This document shows, piece by piece, positions 38,978 to 47,380 of a stretch of 64,000 bases of DNA. This DNA comes from Prochlorococcus sp. AG-347-J21. Its GTDB lineage: Bacteria; Cyanobacteriota; Cyanobacteriia; PCC-6307; Cyanobiaceae. The stretch covers positions 141,393 through 205,392 of the forward strand of contig QCBX01000001.1 in NCBI GenBank assembly GCA_003281455.1, in the 5' to 3' direction. Positions within the stretch are counted from its first letter, which is position 1. Each line of letters opens with the position of its first letter. Below the pieces are notes generated by a model, which was given only the letters and a program-made list of their open reading frames with translations, was not told where the DNA came from and ran no database searches. Made by a program: the position numbers and the translations under genes.

Positions 38978-39478
38978 TTATCTAAAATTATTAGCCTTTA
39001 GGGGAATGTTCAAAGTCTCTTCCAACTTACTAATAAGCTTAATTGCTAATTGAAGATCATTTTTGCTCTTACTCGATACTCTTAGTGTTTCGCCATTGAT
39101 ACTGACGTTTATTTTTTTTATTTGATCCCTAATATTTTTACTGATTTTTTTTGCTATTTCCTGTTTAATTCCTTGTTTTAATATAATTTCCTGTTTCACT
39201 TTATTACCACTTACAATCTCAATTACACCGTAGTCGAAGATTTTTAAAGATAAACTTCTTTTTATTGCTTTTTGTCTAACTATATCATTTACAGCATTTA
39301 ATGTTAGTTCACTATTAGTAGTTATAAAAATATTTTCTTTATCTAATTCAATTGCCGTATCTGTCCCTTTCAGATCGTAACGCTGAGAAATTTCTCTTCT
39401 TACTTGATCCAGAGTGTTAACTAATTCCTGTCTGTCAAAATCAGAAACTATATCAAAGGAAAAACTATCTGCCATCAC
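38978..39478 (-). CDS. YajQ-family nucleotide-binding protein
   Basis: A 166-residue YajQ/UPF0234 protein. It has the N-terminal MADSFSFDIVSDFDRQELVN, the RYDLKGTDTAIELD segment, and the second ferredoxin-like repeat with INVSINGETLRVSSKSKNDLQ. Some homologues bind cyclic di-GMP or RNA; the role here is unknown. The second Met (position 39475) matches the family start better than the first. Confidence 0.9.
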   Translation of the reverse strand: MMADSFSFDIVSDFDRQELVNTLDQVRREISQRYDLKGTDTAIELDKENIFITTNSELTLNAVNDIVRQKAIKRSLSLKIFDYGVIEIVSGNKVKQEIILKQGIKQEIAKKISKNIRDQIKKINVSINGETLRVSSKSKNDLQLAIKLISKLEETLNIPLKANNFR

Positions 39479-39540
39479 AAAATTTAAACGCTAAATATTT
39501 GTACCATAAATCATCTTTAAATAGTTGGGAATGGATTAAT

Positions 39541-40053
39541 TTAATCAAAAAATAACAAACTAACTACTTTTCCCATCTCTTCAGCGCATCTACAACTGTT
39601 TAGTAAGGTTTCACTATCATGAAAGGCAAAGCATATTAATTGATCACATCTAGTAATAATTTCTTGATTACAAAGACTGCTTGCTAGCGGCAAAGGTAAT
39701 TCATCATTTTCACTTTTTTCAACCAAATGCATAACCCTTTCAAGTTGATCCTTTATTTCGGGTATTTGTCTATCAAGGCTTTGTGGTAATAAAACGGTCA
39801 ATAATGATGGATTAATATCTAACACAGCTCGAATAACAGCAGCATTAACTCCTTGAGATCCAGATGTAAGGATATTATGACCTTCTTCTGCTAATGACCT
39901 TGCAATCAATTCAATCAAGTGAATATCCACAACAGGTACATGTCTACTACCCAAAAAAGCAATCCTCCTTTTTCCATTATTTTGGAGTTTTGCTAGTTCT
40001 TGGGCTAATGTATCAACGCCTTCGGTTGCTGGTAAATCTAAAGAGCGACTCAA
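39541..40053 (-). CDS. SLOG/Rossmann-like protein, unknown function
   Basis: A 170-residue protein. Residues 29-75 (RRIAFLGSRHVPVVD then ILTSGSQGVNAAVI) form a Rossmann-type strand-loop with Gly motifs like those of the DprA/LOG superfamily that bind nucleotides. The C-terminus has ITRCDQLICFAFHDSET. No catalytic PGGxGT box of LOG enzymes is visible. It lies 25 bases downstream of the DRTGG protein gene. Confidence 0.65.
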   Translation of the reverse strand: MSRSLDLPATEGVDTLAQELAKLQNNGKRRIAFLGSRHVPVVDIHLIELIARSLAEEGHNILTSGSQGVNAAVIRAVLDINPSLLTVLLPQSLDRQIPEIKDQLERVMHLVEKSENDELPLPLASSLCNQEIITRCDQLICFAFHDSETLLNSCRCAEEMGKVVSLLFFD

Positions 40054-40078
40054 AATAAAATGGTTCCTATATTTGAAA

Positions 40079-41188
40079 TTAGCATTTATCTGAAAAATTG
40101 CAGGGAAAATCTATCTTTTCTAAAATTCTTTTGAGATTTACATTCTCTTGAACTAATTGAATCGCATAAGAAGCTTTAATTGATTCATGTATTCTGACAT
40201 GACCAAAAGCTTGTTCAATAATTTCTACGGAAGCAAGAGTATCTAACTCCACTTTTAAAATTGGAACCTCCAATTCTTCTGCTCTATGAATCAATTGTGA
40301 TAAAGGTTCTCCTAAACCAGTTAAAATAAGACATTGAGTCGATGCTTCTAAAGCAGCAAGTTGGATATCAGTTCTATCAGCTCCAGTAACTACTGCCATA
40401 TTTCTTCTTCTTCTGAAAAATTCCATTGCAGAATTTACCCCCATTGCACCAATACTTAATGTTTCAACAAGTAAATGATCTTTTTCAGGACAACAAATTA
40501 CTTGGGCATCTAGTCTTCTGACAAGCTCACCGACGGTGACGCTTCTGAGCAGTGGTGATTTAGGCATCACCCCAAACACTTCAATATTGAGATCTTTAAG
40601 AGAAGGTATTATTGAATTTTTAACTTTTTCGACTTCTTGAGGTAAAACTGCATTTAGTACCACGCCAGCCAAACGATCTCCTAGTTGTTTTTTGGCATCA
40701 AGTAATGCATCAACGCTTTTACAATCTTCCCATAAATTCACAATTAAGACTTTCGCATCTAAACTCTCAGCGAGTTGCGGGAGACTCAAACCATAAATCA
40801 TTCCTTCATGAAGACTTCCAGCTGCTTCTAGAATATTCAACCCCTCAAAATCATCACTGGCCAATGCCTCAATTTGTTCAAAACCTTTCCCTGGAAATAA
40901 GTCTTTATTAGATATTCTTTTTTCAGCTGATATATTATCCAATAATCCTACTGAAGAAATTAAATTCTCCTCTTCGATATTTAATGTAGAACCAATAAAC
41001 TTTACGTCATCATCTATTAATCCTTCATAAGACATTGCAGGTAAATTAGTAAGTTCTATGCATGTTGCTAGTGGTTTACCAATCCGTACTTTTTTTTTCT
41101 CCAGTAAAAGCCTTTTTGCTATTCCAAGAACCAATGCAGACTTACCACTAAATGACTCACATGAACCAATTAATAATATATCGCTCAT
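40079..41188 (-). CDS. P-loop/DRTGG-domain protein (phosphotransacetylase N-terminal-like)
   Basis: 369 residues with two parts. The first is a dethiobiotin-synthetase-like P-loop domain (GSCESFSGKSALVLGIAKRL, about residues 7-26). The second is a C-terminal DRTGG domain (VVTGADRTDIQLAALEAST near 265). This is the N-terminal arrangement of long phosphotransacetylases, but the acetyltransferase domain is absent. In cyanobacteria the standalone form is common and its role is not known to me; ligand sensing is a guess. Confidence 0.8.
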   Translation of the reverse strand: MSDILLIGSCESFSGKSALVLGIAKRLLLEKKKVRIGKPLATCIELTNLPAMSYEGLIDDDVKFIGSTLNIEEENLISSVGLLDNISAEKRISNKDLFPGKGFEQIEALASDDFEGLNILEAAGSLHEGMIYGLSLPQLAESLDAKVLIVNLWEDCKSVDALLDAKKQLGDRLAGVVLNAVLPQEVEKVKNSIIPSLKDLNIEVFGVMPKSPLLRSVTVGELVRRLDAQVICCPEKDHLLVETLSIGAMGVNSAMEFFRRRRNMAVVTGADRTDIQLAALEASTQCLILTGLGEPLSQLIHRAEELEVPILKVELDTLASVEIIEQAFGHVRIHESIKASYAIQLVQENVNLKRILEKIDFPCNFSDKC

Positions 41189-41334
41189 AATTTAGTAGAG
41201 TAATTGATTAATAGGTATAAGATAATATTTTTTTCAATACTAAACAAATATTTATTTATGAGTTTTAATCAAATAAATAAAGATTTTTTTAGTAAGTTTA
41301 TTTTAATTTTTTGTTATCTCATCAAAATAAAACA

Positions 41335-42054
41335 ATGATAAATTCAATTAATAACAAAAAGACTGTAGGTATTACTGGCGCTTCCGGGGCACTAGGGAAA
41401 GAACTAACAAAATTGTTTCGCCAAAAAGGATATAGCGTGATTGGATTTACTCATAGTAAAGCTGATTCTGAAATAAATCTTGAATCTCCTAATGTATGGA
41501 TTAAATGGGAATGCGGGCAAGAATCAAAATTAACAAAACATCTAAAAAATATTGATATTTTAATTTTGAACCATGGCATTTATAACCTTAGTAGAGAAAA
41601 CACCAATTATGAAAATTCAATAGAAATAAATGCATTAAGCAATTTCAAGTTTTTAAATTTATTCGAAGATATTGCCATAAAAAATGAGTCATTAATAAAA
41701 AAAGAGATCTGGATAAACACATCTGAAGCAGAAATATTGCCAGCCTTAAATCCATCATATGAAATAAGCAAATCCTTGCTTGGCCAATTAGTTTCATTCA
41801 AAAGAAACCTACAAGAAAAAGATACAAAAAAAAAATTAATTATTAAAAAAATCATCTTAGGGCCTTTCAAATCAGAACTAAATCCTATAGGAATTATGAA
41901 CCCTAAATTTGTATCCAAAAGGATTTTAGAATTGGCCAATTCTAAAAGATACTTAATAATAATTAGTCCAAACCCTTTAAGCTACTTACTTTTCCCGTTA
42001 AAAGAACTTTTAAATTTTTTGTATTGCCAAATTATTTTTAAATATAAAAATTAG
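41335..42054 (+). CDS. Short-chain dehydrogenase/reductase
   Basis: A 239-residue SDR. The NAD(P) motif GASGALGKEL follows the first strand (VGITGASG), the NHG version of the NNAG motif is present, and the catalytic residues look intact with Ser in INTSEAE and YEISK (Y142, K146). The frame also opens with TTG at 41311, but the ATG at 41335 is nearer the conserved strand. The substrate is unknown. The C-terminus has a hydrophobic stretch (SYLLFPLKELLNFLYC) that could contact membrane. Confidence 0.82.
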   Translation: MINSINNKKTVGITGASGALGKELTKLFRQKGYSVIGFTHSKADSEINLESPNVWIKWECGQESKLTKHLKNIDILILNHGIYNLSRENTNYENSIEINALSNFKFLNLFEDIAIKNESLIKKEIWINTSEAEILPALNPSYEISKSLLGQLVSFKRNLQEKDTKKKLIIKKIILGPFKSELNPIGIMNPKFVSKRILELANSKRYLIIISPNPLSYLLFPLKELLNFLYCQIIFKYKN

Positions 42055-42057
42055 TGT

Positions 42058-42897
42058 TTAAAAATCTCTGTCTGTCAAAATTTCAATACCATCTTTTAAA
42101 ACAACTATTGTGTGCTCCCATTGCGCCGATAATTTTCCATCTTTTGTTATTACGGTCCATCTATCATTTAATGTTTTACAAAATTTAGACCCTTCGTTAA
42201 CAATAGGTTCCACAGCTAATGTCATCCCTTCACGAAGAACGACGTTGGGTAATTCTTTTGTCCGAAAATTAAATACAGATGGTTCTTCGTGAAGATTTCT
42301 ACCAACTCCATGCCCTGTATAGTCTTCAACAACACTAAAACCATTCTTTATAACAACATCTTCGATTTCCCCAGCCACATCAAAAAGTGTAATCCCTGCT
42401 TTGATTTTTGCAAGCCCGGCATACAATGCCTTATAAGCTACATCGCTAAGATTTTTAGCCTTTGAACCAACTTCTCCAACACAAATTGATATACAACTAT
42501 CCCCATGGAAGCCATCTAAATATGCTCCGGTATCAATCTTAACTAAGTCACCATTTTTAATTATTTTATTTTTATTTGGTATTCCGTGGACAACCTCATT
42601 ATTAATACTTGAACAAATACTAGATGGGAAACCATGGTAACCCTTAAAACTTGGAACAGCTCCAAAACTTTTTATTCTCTTTTCTGCATAATTATCTAAA
42701 TCTTTTGTACTCATTCCCGGTTTAATTAAGTCATTTATTTCCCGCAAAACTGTTGCGACTATCCTGCTAGATTTTTTCATCAAATTTATTTCACGTGCAG
42801 ACTTAATTTCAATTCCTCTTCTCCTCTGTATAAAAGGAACTTGATCATTATTTTTGGAATTATTTTTATTTAATAAAAGATCTGCAAAATGTTTCAT
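42058..42897 (-). CDS. map: Methionine aminopeptidase, type I
   Basis: Removes N-terminal Met from nascent proteins. The 279-residue chain has an extension of about 25 residues before RGIEIKSAREINLMKK. The metal-binding residues are in KIDTGAYLDGFHGDSC, TGHGVGRNLHEEPSV and VEPIVNEG. It is convergent with the SDR gene (three bases between) and divergent from the small PepSY-like gene. Confidence 0.94.
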   Translation of the reverse strand: MKHFADLLLNKNNSKNNDQVPFIQRRRGIEIKSAREINLMKKSSRIVATVLREINDLIKPGMSTKDLDNYAEKRIKSFGAVPSFKGYHGFPSSICSSINNEVVHGIPNKNKIIKNGDLVKIDTGAYLDGFHGDSCISICVGEVGSKAKNLSDVAYKALYAGLAKIKAGITLFDVAGEIEDVVIKNGFSVVEDYTGHGVGRNLHEEPSVFNFRTKELPNVVLREGMTLAVEPIVNEGSKFCKTLNDRWTVITKDGKLSAQWEHTIVVLKDGIEILTDRDF

Positions 42898-42988
42898 TGG
42901 AATAAATAATGGTAGTAGATAAATATGATCAAAATAGCCATTATGATCTTGGCCATCTTAAATCTATCAATAACAATAGGAAACAGGA

Positions 42989-43297
42989 ATGAATTTTTTA
43001 TCTAATTCTAGGCAATTTCATAAAGCTTTGGCGCCTTGGATTTTTCTTCCATTATTAATTTCTTCAATTACCGGTCTTCTATATCGGGTTTCAAAAGATT
43101 TTTTAGGTTACTCCAGAGATCAAGTTCATTGGTTAATGTCCCTCCACGAGGGAGAATGGCTTGGAGATTATGGAGAATTAATATATGTATTATTTAATTC
43201 CCTGGGAGTTTTATGGATGCTGATAACAGGATTCCAAATGTTTTCAAAAACAATTTCATTTACCAAAAAGGTTACTAAAGGTGAGTCAAAAGGTTAA
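42989..43297 (+). CDS. Small PepSY-TM-like membrane protein
   Basis: 102 residues with two hydrophobic helices (about 15-33, PWIFLPLLISSITGLLY, and 64-85, YVLFNSLGVLWMLITGF). The initial FHKALAPWIFLPLLIS resembles the PepSY-associated transmembrane helix family. The function is unknown. rplS follows after 32 bases, so co-transcription is possible. Confidence 0.75.
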   Translation: MNFLSNSRQFHKALAPWIFLPLLISSITGLLYRVSKDFLGYSRDQVHWLMSLHEGEWLGDYGELIYVLFNSLGVLWMLITGFQMFSKTISFTKKVTKGESKG

Positions 43298-43329
43298 GAT
43301 AATAAACTTGTAGGATAAAAAAGACCAAA

Positions 43330-43800
43330 ATGGCCAAAGAGAAACAAGAAAATGAATTAGAAACCAGTATTGAAGCTGACGGGTCAATTGATGTGGCAGT
43401 TGAACAAAAAGAAAAAAAATTGGTTTCTGAAACTACAAAAACTATAAGCATTTCAAACCTTATTGAGGAATTTGAAAATGCACAACTAAAAAAAGAATTG
43501 CCTGAAATTTATGTTGGGGACACTGTTAAAGTTGGAGTAAAAATTACAGAGGGGAACAAACAAAGGGTTCAACCCTACGAAGGTGTTGTAATTGCAAAAA
43601 GACATGGTGGTCTTAACCAGACAATTACAGTTAGAAGGATTTTCCAAGGCATAGGTGTTGAAAGAGTATTTATGCTACATAGTCCACAAGTTGCCTCTCT
43701 AAAAGTTGAGCGTAGAGGTAAAGTAAGAAGAGCTAAGTTATTCTATCTGAGAGATAGAGTAGGAAAAGCTACTCGCGTAAAACAACGCTTTGATCGATAA
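43330..43800 (+). CDS. rplS: 50S ribosomal protein L19
   Basis: The core from about residue 45 ([20 protein letters not shown] through [20 protein letters not shown], split here) is a normal L19 at the 30S-50S interface. The first 40 residues are an acidic and Lys-rich extension ([20 protein letters not shown]) that makes the protein 156 residues instead of about 115-120. Such an extension is common in marine picocyanobacteria as far as I recall. Confidence 0.95.
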   Translation: MAKEKQENELETSIEADGSIDVAVEQKEKKLVSETTKTISISNLIEEFENAQLKKELPEIYVGDTVKVGVKITEGNKQRVQPYEGVVIAKRHGGLNQTITVRRIFQGIGVERVFMLHSPQVASLKVERRGKVRRAKLFYLRDRVGKATRVKQRFDR

Positions 43801-43838
43801 AGTTGTAAATTAATCAACTTATTGGTCACAAAGGCGCT

Positions 43839-43844
43839 TATAAT
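43839..43844 (+). promoter_or_regulatory. -10 element for tRNA-Trp
   Basis: A perfect TATAAT lies nine bases before the first base of tRNA-Trp. No clear -35 box is seen at 16-18 bases upstream. Confidence 0.6.
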
Positions 43845-43853
43845 CACTTAAAT

Positions 43854-43926
43854 GCGTCGTTAGTTCAGTTGGTAGAACGCAGGTCTCCAAAACCTGATGT
43901 CGGGGGTTCAAGTCCTCCACGACGCG
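43854..43926 (+). tRNA. tRNA-Trp (anticodon CCA)
   Basis: The 73-base cloverleaf is complete. The 7-bp acceptor GCGTCGT/ACGACGC has discriminator G, the D stem is GTTC/GAAC, the anticodon stem CAGGT/ACCTG encloses CTCCAAA (anticodon CCA), and the T arm is GGGGG/CCTCC around TTCAAGT. CCA is not encoded at the 3' end. Confidence 0.97.
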
Positions 43927-43961
43927 TTTGATCAACATTATGTAAATCATTTTTTCATAAG

Positions 43962-44156
43962 ATGGAGTTAGATCTTCAACCTGGGGATGTAGTTAAAGTC
44001 CTCGAATCAGCTGCTTTAGGATGGGTTCGTGCAAGAGTCATCAGAGTTAAGTCTGGTGGAAGAGTTGTTGTACAAAGTGACCAAGGTAGAGAATTTACTG
44101 CTAGAGGCAACCAAGTTAGGTTAATAGAACCTGCCGGTTTTAGACCTCAAAAATAA
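43962..44156 (+). CDS. Small SH3/KOW-like protein, unknown function
   Basis: 64 residues, MELDLQPGDVVKVLESAALG then RVIRVKSGGRVVVQS and EFTARGNQVRLIEP. The alternating hydrophobic/basic strands suggest a small beta-barrel of KOW or Tudor-like type that may bind nucleic acid. I associate similar proteins with picocyanobacteria but know no function. It lies between the two tRNA genes. Confidence 0.7.
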   Translation: MELDLQPGDVVKVLESAALGWVRARVIRVKSGGRVVVQSDQGREFTARGNQVRLIEPAGFRPQK

Positions 44157-44277
44157 ATGGTTGTTTTTAATATGGCAGCTGTAAAACTAATTATTTCTGT
44201 AAATCCTCAAATTAATAAATTTTTTTTATTACAACACCATAAATTAAGCATTATGATCTGATAATTTTAAGAATGAA

Positions 44278-44297
44278 GTTCTAAATAAATTTAGAAC
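44278..44297. repeat. Perfect inverted repeat upstream of tRNA-Asp
   Basis: An 8-bp perfect inverted repeat (GTTCTAAA and TTTAGAAC) with a four-base TAAA loop ends eight bases before tRNA-Asp. A GATAAT box lies at 44260-44265. If that is the -10, the repeat falls at the very 5' end of the transcript. It could be an operator or a 5'-leader hairpin for RNase P processing. Confidence 0.6.
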
Positions 44298-44305
44298 AAA
44301 ACTCT

Positions 44306-44379
44306 GGGACCGTAGTTCAACTGGTTAGAGCACCGCCCTGTCACGGCGGAAGTTGCGGGTTCGAATCCCGTCGGTCCCG
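44306..44379 (+). tRNA. tRNA-Asp (anticodon GTC)
   Basis: A 74-base cloverleaf. The acceptor is GGGACCG/CGGTCCC with discriminator G, the D stem is GTTC/GAGC, the anticodon stem CCGCC/GGCGG encloses CTGTCAC (anticodon GTC), and the T arm is GCGGG/CCCGT around TTCGAAT. It is followed immediately by a T6 run and, after 18 bases, by the gltX start. Confidence 0.97.
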
Positions 44380-44397
44380 TTTTTTCTAAAAAATAAT

Positions 44398-45837
44398 TTG
44401 GAAAAGCGTTTAAGACTAGCCCCGAGTCCAACGGGTTTATTTCATATTGGGACAGCGCGAACAGCATTATTCAACTGGTTGTATGCACAAAAAATAGGCG
44501 GAAAATTTCTTATCAGAATAGAAGATACAGATTTTCTTCGATCTAAATCTGAATATACAAAAAATATATTAGAGGGCTTGAAATGGCTTGGACTTAAATG
44601 GGATGAAGAACCTATAAAGCAAAGTGACCGAATTTCGATTCATAAAAGCTACATCAAAAAGCTATTGGAATGTGGAGCTGCATATAGGTGTTTTACAACA
44701 GAAGATGAAATTTCTGAATTAAGAGAAGAACAAAAAAAGAAAGGATTACCTCCAAAACATGATAATAGACACAGAAGTCTTTCAAAAGAAGAAATAGAAA
44801 CATTTATATCCCAAGGGAGGACTTCAGTAATAAGGTTTAAGATTGATGAAAAAATTGAAATTAAATGGGTAGATCAGATAAGGGGGGAAATCAAATGGCA
44901 GGGAAAGGACTTGGGTGGTGATTTAGTTTTGTCAAGAAGGGCAAAGGGATATGAGATTGGAGATCCTTTATATAATCTTGCAGTTGTAGTTGATGATAAT
45001 TTTATGAATATTACTCATGTTGTAAGGGGTGAAGACCATATCTCTAACACTGCAAAACAAATATTGATTTATAAATCATTAAATTTTAAATTGCCAACTT
45101 TTTCACATACACCTCTAATACTAAATAGTGAAGGGAAAAAATTATCTAAGAGAGATTGCGTTACTTCAATCGACGAATTTAGAAATATGGGATATTTACC
45201 TGAGGCATTATCAAACTATATGGCCTTTTTAGGTTGGTCTCCAAAATCTGCCGACAGAGAAATACTTTCACTTAATGAGATATCTAAAATTTTTGAGTTA
45301 TCAGACATAAACAAAGCTGGAGCCAAATTTAGTTGGGAAAAACTCAACTGGATTAATTCTCAATATATAAAAAATATGGGATCAATAAAGTTAAGTGAGA
45401 TCATGAAGCAATACTGGGATGATAATGGTTGGGTCCCGCCATCTAAAGAATGGGCTTATAAATTAGCAATTTTACTTAGAGACTCTATGACTCTTTTAAA
45501 AGATGCCATTGATCAATCAAAACCATTTTTCTTAATACCTCCAATTCAAAAAGAAGGTCAAGTTTTTCTGGGAAATAAGGATAGCAAAGCATCTCTAAAA
45601 CTAATCTTAAATTATCTACTTGAGCAAAATACTACAAAACTAGACAAAGAAAATGCCCGAGAAATAATAAACGAAATCTCAAAAATGCATAATATTAAAA
45701 AAGGGATATTAATGAAATCATTAAGAGTAGCCTTTTTTGGATCTCTCAGTGGGCCAGATTTAATTCAAAGCTGGGAACTTTTCTCAGAGACTAAAACTGA
45801 TATATCTCGAATTGAAAGATGTCTTAAATCAATCTAA
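44398..45837 (+). CDS. gltX: Glutamyl-tRNA synthetase
   Basis: Charges tRNA-Glu for translation and for the C5 tetrapyrrole pathway. The HIGH motif appears as HIGTARTALFNW near residue 20 and the KMSKS motif as KKLSKRD near 245. The frame is open back to 44353, but that would lie inside tRNA-Asp. The conserved N-terminus EKRLRLAPSPTG points to the TTG at 44398 (479 residues). No Shine-Dalgarno precedes this start. The gap to the tRNA is 18 bases, so a shared transcript is plausible. Confidence 0.94.
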   Translation: MEKRLRLAPSPTGLFHIGTARTALFNWLYAQKIGGKFLIRIEDTDFLRSKSEYTKNILEGLKWLGLKWDEEPIKQSDRISIHKSYIKKLLECGAAYRCFTTEDEISELREEQKKKGLPPKHDNRHRSLSKEEIETFISQGRTSVIRFKIDEKIEIKWVDQIRGEIKWQGKDLGGDLVLSRRAKGYEIGDPLYNLAVVVDDNFMNITHVVRGEDHISNTAKQILIYKSLNFKLPTFSHTPLILNSEGKKLSKRDCVTSIDEFRNMGYLPEALSNYMAFLGWSPKSADREILSLNEISKIFELSDINKAGAKFSWEKLNWINSQYIKNMGSIKLSEIMKQYWDDNGWVPPSKEWAYKLAILLRDSMTLLKDAIDQSKPFFLIPPIQKEGQVFLGNKDSKASLKLILNYLLEQNTTKLDKENAREIINEISKMHNIKKGILMKSLRVAFFGSLSGPDLIQSWELFSETKTDISRIERCLKSI

Positions 45838-45838
45838 A

Positions 45839-47035
45839 TTATTTTTTTTGGCCTAATTCAAGCCGGTTCGCCAAAGGTTTAGCTGAAAGGCCTTGGATCC
45901 CTACCGTAATCAATATAGTTAGAAAAACTAAACCTTGGAGACGGCCAGCCCCAAGGATACCGGCCTGCTCTAATCTGATAGAAAAAAGAGAGGCTACCGC
46001 TGCAGTAACAATACCTCTTGGGGCTAACCAGGCTAAAAATACTTTTTCCTTTAATTCTAAATCTTTTCCAATTGTTGCTATCCAAATAGAAATAGGGCGA
46101 ACAATTACCATCAACATAAAAACGCAAACAACCCCTCCCCAGCCAAGCGGACTTAATTCACCCCAAGAAACGTCAGCGGCCAAAAGAGGGAAAAGAACTG
46201 TAATTGCTAATTGAGCTAATTCACCTATTAGATTATCCAATCGCTCCTTATCAATAACTTCTCTTTTGCCTACAACAAAACCTGCTGCGACAGAAGCCGG
46301 CAAGCCTGATTCTGGTAAAAAATATTCACAAATTCCATACACAAGGAAAATAAAGCCAAGGGTAACTTGCAACTCTATTCCAATTGAAGCATCATTTTTT
46401 ATTTTTTTTAAAATTTCTGAAAGTAACCACCCTGCACTTAATCCTATTAGAACACCACCTCCTAACCTTTGCATTAATGCAATAAATACCTCATTGATCC
46501 CATGTAGGTCCCCTAAAGTAAGTTCTAAAAGTAATAAAGCCAGTACTGCACCAATTGGTTCAAGTAACAAGCCCTCAGCTTTTAATATCTCCGAAAGAGG
46601 GGAAACTAATTTTATTTGTTCAACTAATGGAGAGACGACTGTAGGACCAGTAGCTAGAACTATGGCACTATATATTCCTGCAACCTGCCATGAAAGGCCT
46701 GCCAGCCAATGAGCAATAAAGATTCCAGCTGACAATGAAATAAATAATCTAATCAATGAAATTTTCAAAACAGTATTTCTAATATTCCCTTCAGGCAATT
46801 TTAAATTTAGTCCACCTTCAAATAGAACCAAGCAGACTAAAAGCCCTACGATAGTTTCAAGCCCTTGACCCAGATCCAAAGGCTCAACCAATCCTAAACC
46901 TGATCTTCCAATGAATAATCCAGAAAGCAATAAAATAACTACACTTGGGAATCCTGTAAAAGAAGAAAATAAACGAGCACAAGCACCTGCAAATACAGTT
47001 ATGCCCCAAAGTAAGCCAAGCCTTTCAGGCGTCAT
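45839..47035 (-). CDS. Cation:proton antiporter, CPA family (Na+/H+ or K+/H+)
   Basis: A 398-residue membrane protein with about 12 hydrophobic helices. The conserved unwound-helix region is seen in LATGPTVVSPLVEQIK near residue 128-143, and the charged segment LVLFEGGLNLKLPEGN lies near 70-85. The helices FPSVVILLLSGLFIGRSG and LAWLAPRGIVTAAVASLFS fit the NhaP-like CPA1 branch. Ion specificity cannot be read from sequence. It is tail to tail with gltX. Confidence 0.88.
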   Translation of the reverse strand: MTPERLGLLWGITVFAGACARLFSSFTGFPSVVILLLSGLFIGRSGLGLVEPLDLGQGLETIVGLLVCLVLFEGGLNLKLPEGNIRNTVLKISLIRLFISLSAGIFIAHWLAGLSWQVAGIYSAIVLATGPTVVSPLVEQIKLVSPLSEILKAEGLLLEPIGAVLALLLLELTLGDLHGINEVFIALMQRLGGGVLIGLSAGWLLSEILKKIKNDASIGIELQVTLGFIFLVYGICEYFLPESGLPASVAAGFVVGKREVIDKERLDNLIGELAQLAITVLFPLLAADVSWGELSPLGWGGVVCVFMLMVIVRPISIWIATIGKDLELKEKVFLAWLAPRGIVTAAVASLFSIRLEQAGILGAGRLQGLVFLTILITVGIQGLSAKPLANRLELGQKK

Positions 47036-47198
47036 GAAAAATTATATATAGTAAAAAATATTTATTATTTTGATTAAATCAATAATCTTATCTGAAGTCC
47101 AATAAATAGAATACTTTTTAATTTAATTAATCAGCTGAACAAGATTAATTTTATTAACTCTCTCAAAACTACTTTTAAGTCAAGCAGATTTATTTCTA

Positions 47199-47375
47199 TT
47201 AAGAAAATTGGCTTATTAATGCAATAATTATAAAAATAATTCCTATCCCAACAGTTGCCATCCTTCCATTCCATATTTCAGCTTGAGGGGTAAAACCTCT
47301 TTTCCACAAATTCAGTTCATTTTTATCAACAAAGTTTTTTTTCTCTTTAATCTCGATTTTAGATTGTTTGTTCAT
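47199..47375 (-). CDS. hli: High-light-inducible protein (HLIP)
   Basis: A 58-residue single-helix member of the extended light-harvesting family. It has a charged N-terminus (KIEIKEKKNFVDKNELN), then WKRGFTPQAEIWNGRMATVG with the chlorophyll-binding ExxNxR motif, and a hydrophobic helix ending LISQFS. HLIPs bind chlorophyll and carotenoid and protect assembling photosystems. The ATG lies five bases after the tsaD stop on the same strand, so it may be read with tsaD. The gap downstream (47036-47198) shows nothing else. Confidence 0.9.
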   Translation of the reverse strand: MNKQSKIEIKEKKNFVDKNELNLWKRGFTPQAEIWNGRMATVGIGIIFIIIALISQFS

Positions 47376-47380
47376 TGAAT

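Noticed and set aside
41258..41338. 26-codon ORF overlapping the SDR start by ATGA
   Set aside because: Too short and too AT-rich to support; a leader peptide is possible but nothing else points to it.
42929..43009. Hydrophobic 26-codon frame in front of the PepSY-like gene
   Set aside because: It overlaps that gene out of frame and has no ribosome-binding site.
44174..44263. 29-codon ORF between the small KOW-like gene and tRNA-Asp
   Set aside because: Low complexity and no ribosome-binding site; no supporting feature.
44353..44397. Upstream extension of gltX
   Set aside because: It lies within tRNA-Asp and gives residues unlike the family N-terminus; TTG at 44398 fits.
46266..46712. 148-codon open frame antisense to the antiporter gene
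   Set aside because: It is a shadow of the hydrophobic antiporter codons; composition (Pro/Ser/Thr-rich) is not protein-like for this genome, and the opposite strand is clearly the antiporter.
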